A DNA stretch of 18,583 nt. Origin: Eubacterium sp. CAG:274. Its GTDB lineage: Bacteria; Bacillota; Clostridia; Lachnospirales; CAG-274. Made by a program: the position numbers and the translations under genes. Below the pieces are notes generated by a model. The model made no database searches. It saw nothing but the letters and a program-made list of their open reading frames with translations, and was not told the origin of the DNA. The stretch lies in NCBI GenBank assembly GCA_000432155.1, contig FR888445.1:1-18583 (forward strand), given 5' to 3'. The stretch's first letter is position 1; each line of letters begins with the position of its first letter. Positions 14,627 through 18,583 of the stretch are shown here, piece after piece.

Positions 14627-14665
14627 GTATATTGTTCATTATCTGTACAATGTCCATACCTTGTA

Positions 14666-15595
14666 TTAGTCATAAAACAAGCCAAAAACTGTATCTCGTG
14701 CCTCTGATAAATTCATTGATAAAGAAGATGCCATTTTTGTATCTAAATCGAAGAAAATCTGATTTGTATTATCTTCTCCAGCATTAATCACATTTCTATA
14801 AGGATAATAGTTTATACCGTCAATCTCCTTACAAACACTACTTAATTGGCTATCTATCTCCTTACCATAACGGTCTAATATTATTTTTACTCCATCCACT
14901 GGAATATACATTGTCCCGTTACTTAATACTACTGGAGAATTTAATTCATAATCTTTACTATTAATTCTAATCTTACTTTCTCCAGCTACGGCATTTACTA
15001 TTTTTTCATAATTTCTTTTGCAAATGCTACCTTTATAATACATTGCATAATAACCATTTAGTAAATCTACATTTACCAACTCTTCTATTCTACTATCAAC
15101 CCAACCAAAGCTAATTTTACCATCCTCTTCTTTACTATTTACTGTAACACCTATCCATCTACTATATCTACTATATATTTTTTCTTTAATACTCATACCT
15201 AAAGGACTATACTCGTATTTTTCCATTTCATCCATTCTTTTTTTATTAGTGTTAGCTCTTTCTATATCTTCTTCTGTTAGAGTTCGCTTGTACCATATCT
15301 TTTCGATTATATTTTTAAATATACTTTGTGACTGCTTTTCAGTTACTTGCATTTTTATAATTAAATCCCCATCTTTCCAAACCCTCTTATCTTCATTTTC
15401 ATCTGAATAGGTATCCCAATATACTCCTTTAACAACCACATTTTCATCATTTATAATATTTGCTATAGAATTTTCTCTATCTTGCTGAAACCAATTCCAC
15501 AACTTTTCATTATTAATTGTATCAGCTTTCACTACCCCAACATTAACAGAACAAACAGCTAATACACAGCAAAATATCTTTAATGTCTTTTTCAT
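14666..15595 (-). CDS. Secreted protein with signal peptide and copper-amine-oxidase-N-like C-terminus, in the RHS locus
   Basis: A 309-residue protein, unrecognised as a whole. Residues 1-24 form a signal peptide ending VVKA before DTINNE, the same junction type as in the GHL10 protein. The middle is charged and mixed. At about 206-270 the pattern INSKDYELNSPVVLSNGTMY then IPVDGVK, followed by GINYYPYRNVIN, resembles one weakened repeat of the stalk-type copper amine oxidase N domain. The start has GAGGAGAA upstream. It is the last gene before the terminator, 16 bases after the preceding gene, within the row of small exported proteins behind the RHS effector. An immunity or surface-associated role is inference from position only. 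Confidence 0.6.
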   Translation of the reverse strand: MKKTLKIFCCVLAVCSVNVGVVKADTINNEKLWNWFQQDRENSIANIINDENVVVKGVYWDTYSDENEDKRVWKDGDLIIKMQVTEKQSQSIFKNIIEKIWYKRTLTEEDIERANTNKKRMDEMEKYEYSPLGMSIKEKIYSRYSRWIGVTVNSKEEDGKISFGWVDSRIEELVNVDLLNGYYAMYYKGSICKRNYEKIVNAVAGESKIRINSKDYELNSPVVLSNGTMYIPVDGVKIILDRYGKEIDSQLSSVCKEIDGINYYPYRNVINAGEDNTNQIFFDLDTKMASSLSMNLSEARDTVFGLFYD

Positions 15596-15611
15596 TTTGT
15601 ATTCTCCTCTA

Positions 15612-16238
15612 TTAATTAGGTGTATATTTTTCCCATTTTTTTAACCAATGTTTTCCGCCATCTTTTGTATAAACTATAGCCCCTTCTCCATAGCTTTTTA
15701 CATAATCGTTTAATATGTCTTTATTTGCTAATGTTAAATATGTGTAATCTCCATATTTAACGGCAATAGTATGAATATCTTGATATTTGAATCTTGCCCC
15801 TCTATAATTACTATTAGGTCCCAAATTCAACCAAATTCTACACTTTAGATCATAAATATGTCCACCTAGATAGCATACTATTTTTCCCTTATTCATAAAT
15901 AGAACACTTGTTTCATCACTATCTCCTTTAAAGTACAATGGATAAACACTTTTCATACCTATAACTTTTTCTATATAATCTGAGTCAGTATATCCTTTAA
16001 AATCATATACATAGTCCCACTCAAAGTCAGTAAGTTCCTGTAATGTTATTGATTCAGGTTTTGTTTCTGTTAATTTTTGAATATTCTGTAATAAGCTGTA
16101 GTTATTCTTTTCTATAATTCGCCTTTCTTGTCTTATATTTTTAACTTTATAGTATACTTTTTTAGCCAGAAATAGCATACTAAAAGCAATAATAAAACAA
16201 ATAACAACAGCAGTTATTATCTTTATGTATTTTTTCAT
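15612..16238 (-). CDS. Membrane-anchored hypothetical protein with Asp-box-like motif, candidate immunity factor
   Basis: A 208-residue protein. The N-terminus (about 6-25) is one hydrophobic helix preceded by lysines, suggesting an anchor with the rest outside. The motif FEWDYVYDFKGYTDSDYIEK (72-91) resembles a stretch I associate with small proteins near RHS toxins (memory, not checked). Near the end VYTKDGGKHW (189-198) matches an Asp-box, the beta-propeller hairpin SxDxGxTW. The ATG overlaps the stop of the upstream gene by four bases (ATGA), with AAAGGTGA as ribosome site, so it is translationally coupled to it. Function is unknown. The external location would fit protection from a cell-wall-acting effector. 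Confidence 0.55.
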   Translation of the reverse strand: MKKYIKIITAVVICFIIAFSMLFLAKKVYYKVKNIRQERRIIEKNNYSLLQNIQKLTETKPESITLQELTDFEWDYVYDFKGYTDSDYIEKVIGMKSVYPLYFKGDSDETSVLFMNKGKIVCYLGGHIYDLKCRIWLNLGPNSNYRGARFKYQDIHTIAVKYGDYTYLTLANKDILNDYVKSYGEGAIVYTKDGGKHWLKKWEKYTPN

Positions 16239-16552
16239 TTGTTATCACCTTTTTTCTGCATCTTGTAGAATATTTTCTTATCTTTTTCTGAAAACTCATC
16301 AAAACTATTTAAATATTTTATATGCTTATCCTTATAACAGATACTGTAAAGTCTCTCTACTCCTTCTAAGTAAACTGAAAATTCTTCTTTCACTCCTTCT
16401 TCATGCAATGAAATAAATATTTGAGCATTATTGTCTTTATCTATAACTGCATAACCTTGTTTTGCAATTATAAATAATTTTTTATTCTTGATTTTACAAT
16501 TCTTCACATCATCTAACAATATGACATCATAATCTTTTTTAGGCATTTCCAA
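16235..16552 (-). CDS. Small hypothetical protein, possibly the C-terminal piece of a broken gene
   Basis: A 105-residue frame starting at TTG 16552 with GGAGAG just upstream, or at ATG 16546. The sequence (MPKKDYDVILL, then QGYAVIDKDNNAQIFI and FDEFSEKDKKIF) matches no family I can name; it is soluble with no signal. The same reading frame continues upstream for 17 codons to a TAG at 16604, beyond which a 106-codon open frame with a membrane helix lies in the same frame. So it may be a remnant, or an independent gene behind that stop. Its stop overlaps the start of the 15612-16238 gene in ATGA. Confidence 0.5.
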   Translation of the reverse strand: MEMPKKDYDVILLDDVKNCKIKNKKLFIIAKQGYAVIDKDNNAQIFISLHEEGVKEEFSVYLEGVERLYSICYKDKHIKYLNSFDEFSEKDKKIFYKMQKKGDNK

Positions 16553-16603
16553 ACATCTCTCTCCAAGAAATTGGTTAATTTGGAATGTTCCATCTGTCCA
16601 ATC

Positions 16604-16939
16604 CTATACATTATAGCTTCCTGTTTCTAGCTCTCTATTGTGTTCAAAACCTATAAACATAATGTGAAATATGCCAACAACTATATTATCTCTATTTTTA
16701 TATGTAATAAATATAGAAGAAATGGACATAATAACAGAAAGAGCTATTACACCTATAATTGTCAAAATCATTTTACTTTTTTCATGTTTCTTTTCCCCCT
16801 CTTTCTTCCCATTATACGTAGTTTTAAATTCAACATTAATTTTATAAGGCTTTATTGCTCCTGTTAATATGATATTTTCAATAGTTGCATTTTCTAACTT
16901 ATCATAAGTATTTGATACCTGACCTTAGACTTGTACCAT
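16604..16939 (-). pseudogene. Remnant of a small membrane-protein gene with in-frame stops
   Basis: The minus strand has an open frame of 106 codons (16924-16607) ending at TAG 16604. It encodes a charged N-terminal part (YDKLENATIENIILTGAI) and one strong membrane helix, MILTIIGVIALSVIMSISS, followed by a short tail. No ATG with a ribosome site opens it. The only upstream ATG (16939) is followed after four codons by TAA (16925-16927). If both stops were sense, the frame would join the 105-residue gene downstream into a protein of about 230 residues. I read this as a decayed member of the cluster. A real 54-residue gene from ATG 16768 is possible but has no clear SD. Confidence 0.5.
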
Positions 16940-16954
16940 TAAAAGGTATATATA

Positions 16955-17287
16955 TTATCTTATATATGGCCAAATAAATTCATCAGCACTACCTTGAGAC
17001 CATATAACTTTATCAGAAATTCTTTTCATTTTTCCGTTTATATTTTTATAACAAAGTTCAACCCCATATTTATATTTTTTACTTACCAGATATATTTTAG
17101 CTGAATTTTCAGAATATTTAATCACCTTAATTTTTCCAGTTGTATCATAGTCATTTTCACTATTAAGTACTTCTTTAAAAATTTCACCATATTTTGATGT
17201 ATTAATCTCACATTTTATGTAACTACTACCCCAGCACAATATAATTGAAATAATTATTAAACAAATCAAATATTTTATAAACTTCAT
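16955..17287 (-). CDS. Small membrane-anchored hypothetical protein, candidate immunity factor
   Basis: A 110-residue protein with an N-terminal hydrophobic segment (about 5-25: YLICLIIISIILCWGSSYI) that could be a signal anchor; no canonical lipobox is evident. The remainder is short, beta-rich looking and ends WSQGSADEFIWPYIR, an aromatic C-terminus. It has a strong ATGGAGGTG ribosome site seven bases before the ATG. It is the first gene after the muramidase-like domain of the RHS effector, only 28 bases downstream, the classical place of the cognate immunity gene. An anchored external protein would fit inhibition of a peptidoglycan-cleaving toxin. The function is inferred from position only. 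Confidence 0.6.
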   Translation of the reverse strand: MKFIKYLICLIIISIILCWGSSYIKCEINTSKYGEIFKEVLNSENDYDTTGKIKVIKYSENSAKIYLVSKKYKYGVELCYKNINGKMKRISDKVIWSQGSADEFIWPYIR

Positions 17288-17315
17288 AATTACACCTCCA
17301 TTAAATATGTTAAAT

Positions 17316-17837
17316 TTACTTTAAACCTAGCAACCCCTGCATTTTACCATAATTCTTTTTAACTGTTTTGCCAAAATCATTAGATTGTGGATTACTATTG
17401 ACCCCATTTTTACCATATTCACCTATATTATATAAAGTACCTAAAATATCAGATTTGCCACTTATTTGAGGATATTTATTCTTCCAAATATCCTGAATAT
17501 ATCTTAAATATGCCGCTACATACATTATATTGGTTTTATCATTCATTAAAGCTCTTGCCCTCATATTATTTTCTTGATTAACAATAATAGACTCCTCTCC
17601 ATTAGAGATTCCAAAATCGTCAACAATTATTCTAGGCATATATCCTTTACTTTCAACTTTTTTTGCAGTCGATATTCTCACTTGACCTATCCCTAAAGAT
17701 ACATCTATTCCATATGAATAAACTAATGGATCAATATATTTGTCCTTAACATCAACATTAATCGTTTGCTCTGCATATATGCAACCAGCAATTATTGCTG
17801 GATTTACATTAAATTTTTCACCTGCCTTTATTATAGT
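17316..17837 (-). CDS. C-terminal effector domain of the RHS protein in a -1 frame: lytic-transglycosylase/SLT-like muramidase
   Basis: This frame encodes 173 residues continuing the RHS protein after a one-base slip at 17837. The start coordinate is the first codon of the new frame, not a start codon. SLT-like signatures appear in order: VNPAIIAGCIYAEQ, with the putative catalytic Glu (codon 17769-17771); DVSLGIGQVRISTAKKV, matching the GA.GLMQ..P.TA pattern; NIMYVAAYLRYI; and LYNIGEYG followed by FGKTVKKNY. The domain would cleave the glycan strand of peptidoglycan. The first ATG, GTG or TTG of this frame is the GTG at 17681, after the catalytic Glu. It therefore works only when fused to the RHS part by frameshift, or it is dead. 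The stop at 17316 is followed by the candidate immunity gene. Confidence 0.65.
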   Translation of the reverse strand, partial: TIIKAGEKFNVNPAIIAGCIYAEQTINVDVKDKYIDPLVYSYGIDVSLGIGQVRISTAKKVESKGYMPRIIVDDFGISNGEESIIVNQENNMRARALMNDKTNIMYVAAYLRYIQDIWKNKYPQISGKSDILGTLYNIGEYGKNGVNSNPQSNDFGKTVKKNYGKMQGLLGLK

Positions 17838-18583
17838 ATTGCATTATCTTTAATTATTTTTTCAGCTTCAACTTCAGAAGTAAAACCGTTTTTATCTATA
17901 TATTTTATTGGATTACCCATACAATATACATACAAATTTTCAGCCTGCAATGACGCAGTTATATCTGGATATTTAATTTCACCATCCTTATATTCTTTAT
18001 CACCATAAATTCTGTTTGAACCATTCCAATACGTATCTTCTGTTGTAAATCTTCCTACACTTGGGCTATAATATCTTGCTCTTAGGTAAATGCTATCTGT
18101 TTCATTGTCATACTGTTCGCCACAGTATCTGAAAAGGTTTGTATCATTTGCATCCTTATTTAATTCTACACCAAAAGCATCATAATCATAACTCTTTATA
18201 GATTTACCACTTTCGTTTGAAATGTTTACTACACTTCCGTGTCCATCATAACCAAAATATTCATTATCATTTTTAGAGATAAGTTTATTTCCTCTTACAT
18301 ACTTATTTGTAAGATTTCCCTCTCCATTCATTTCAGCTATTATGTTTCCATTTCTATCCCATATGTATCTATCGAAGTTTGTAGCATTGCTCTTTCTGTA
18401 TCTTAAACCATTTGGAAGATATGCATATTCCCACTTGGATTCCTTATTACTTTCAAAAGATGTCATTTCATTAAATTCATTGTACTTATATATCTCATAA
18501 GTATTATTCAATTCATTTTCTGACACTAAATCCTGACTTGGTGAACCATTTACGCCCTTTGTTATGTAACCTATCTTCTTTAT
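17831..18583 (-). CDS. RHS/WapA-type repeat protein, C-terminal part (N-terminus beyond the window)
   Basis: The frame is open through the window edge (250 residues here) and ends at TAA 17831. It holds the end of the RHS shell: YD-repeat-like blocks (KWEYAYLPNGLRYRK, FDRYIWDRNGNIIAEM, YGYDGHGSV type), YDAFGVE, then RYCGEQYDNETDSIYLRARY and YSPSVGRFTTEDTYW, and NLYVYCMGNPIKYIDKNG (197-214 of the 231 after GTG 18526). The last is the conserved core end where the variable toxin begins in Firmicutes. These giant proteins encapsulate a C-terminal toxin and are used in contact-dependent killing. After DKNG only 17 residues remain before the stop, and the next frame carries the muramidase-like toxin. 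The original protein very likely continued into it. Confidence 0.9.
   Translation of the reverse strand: MKKIGYITKGVNGSPSQDLVSENELNNTYEIYKYNEFNEMTSFESNKESKWEYAYLPNGLRYRKSNATNFDRYIWDRNGNIIAEMNGEGNLTNKYVRGNKLISKNDNEYFGYDGHGSVVNISNESGKSIKSYDYDAFGVELNKDANDTNLFRYCGEQYDNETDSIYLRARYYSPSVGRFTTEDTYWNGSNRIYGDKEYKDGEIKYPDITASLQAENLYVYCMGNPIKYIDKNGFTSEVEAEKIIKDNAIL

Noticed and set aside
16604..16606. Readthrough of TAG as pyrrolysine or another amino acid
   Set aside because: A second stop (TAA at 16925) in the same frame and the lack of a good start point to decay instead of recoding.
17825..17845. Programmed -1 frameshift site at the RHS junction
   Set aside because: The bases around the slip (GCA ATA CTA TAA) do not form an X XXY YYZ heptamer, and I see no strong downstream stem, so a plain indel is the simpler reading, though recoding is not excluded.
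1..18583. CRISPR array, tRNA or rRNA genes, insertion sequences, prophage genes
   Set aside because: No spaced direct repeats, cloverleaf, rRNA-like sequence or transposase/integrase frame was seen in the window.

Overview
The window suggests a low-GC, endospore-forming Gram-positive anaerobe of class Clostridia, probably Lachnospiraceae-like. The grounds are AT-rich DNA, strong AGGAGG-type ribosome sites, a GerA-type germinant receptor, a T-box leader, a ferredoxin-domain aldo/keto reductase and a surface protein with a Thr-rich 'TTEATTE' linker. The family placement is inference. Nearly all genes are on the minus strand; only one two-gene operon (12875-14582) is on the plus strand.

Layout in plus coordinates. 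(1) 1-1915: gerA receptor operon, GerAB-like (cut by the window edge) and GerAA-like, transcribed leftward. (2) 1971-5931: tightly packed operon rarA, exported GHL10 glycoside-hydrolase-like protein, uppP, ending in a hairpin that abuts the gerAA start codon. (3) 6183-8258: aspS with a complete T-box leader and a consensus sigma-A promoter. The Specifier Loop can be folded by hand and reads AAC (Asn), not an Asp codon. (4) 8259-11466: nickel-pincer-nucleotide cofactor genes larE-larB-larC behind a DUF3842 gene, with a strong terminator-like hairpin directly before larE; no larA is present. (5) 11572-12696: aldo/keto reductase with two [4Fe-4S] motifs and a MerR-type 19-bp-spacer promoter. (6) 12875-14582, plus strand: aspartate dehydrogenase and a 2-hydroxyacid-dehydrogenase-like protein lacking the usual catalytic Arg and His, closed by a bidirectional terminator. 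(7) 14666-18583: an accessory polymorphic-toxin locus. It holds the C-terminal end of an RHS/WapA-type protein, a lytic-transglycosylase-like effector domain separated from it by a -1 frame change, and a row of small exported or membrane-anchored proteins that are candidate immunity factors. One of these genes is broken.

How the genes fit together. LarB, LarE and LarC make the cofactor of lactate-racemase-type enzymes. RarA, UppP and GHL10 share transcription but only the last two relate to the envelope. The Asn specifier plus a His in the anticodon-binding domain suggest that AspRS charges both tRNA-Asp and tRNA-Asn. The most novel material is the RHS-muramidase locus (its effector frame has no start codon of its own upstream of the catalytic Glu), the T-box specifier, and the two hairpins placed against downstream genes (gerAA, larE).
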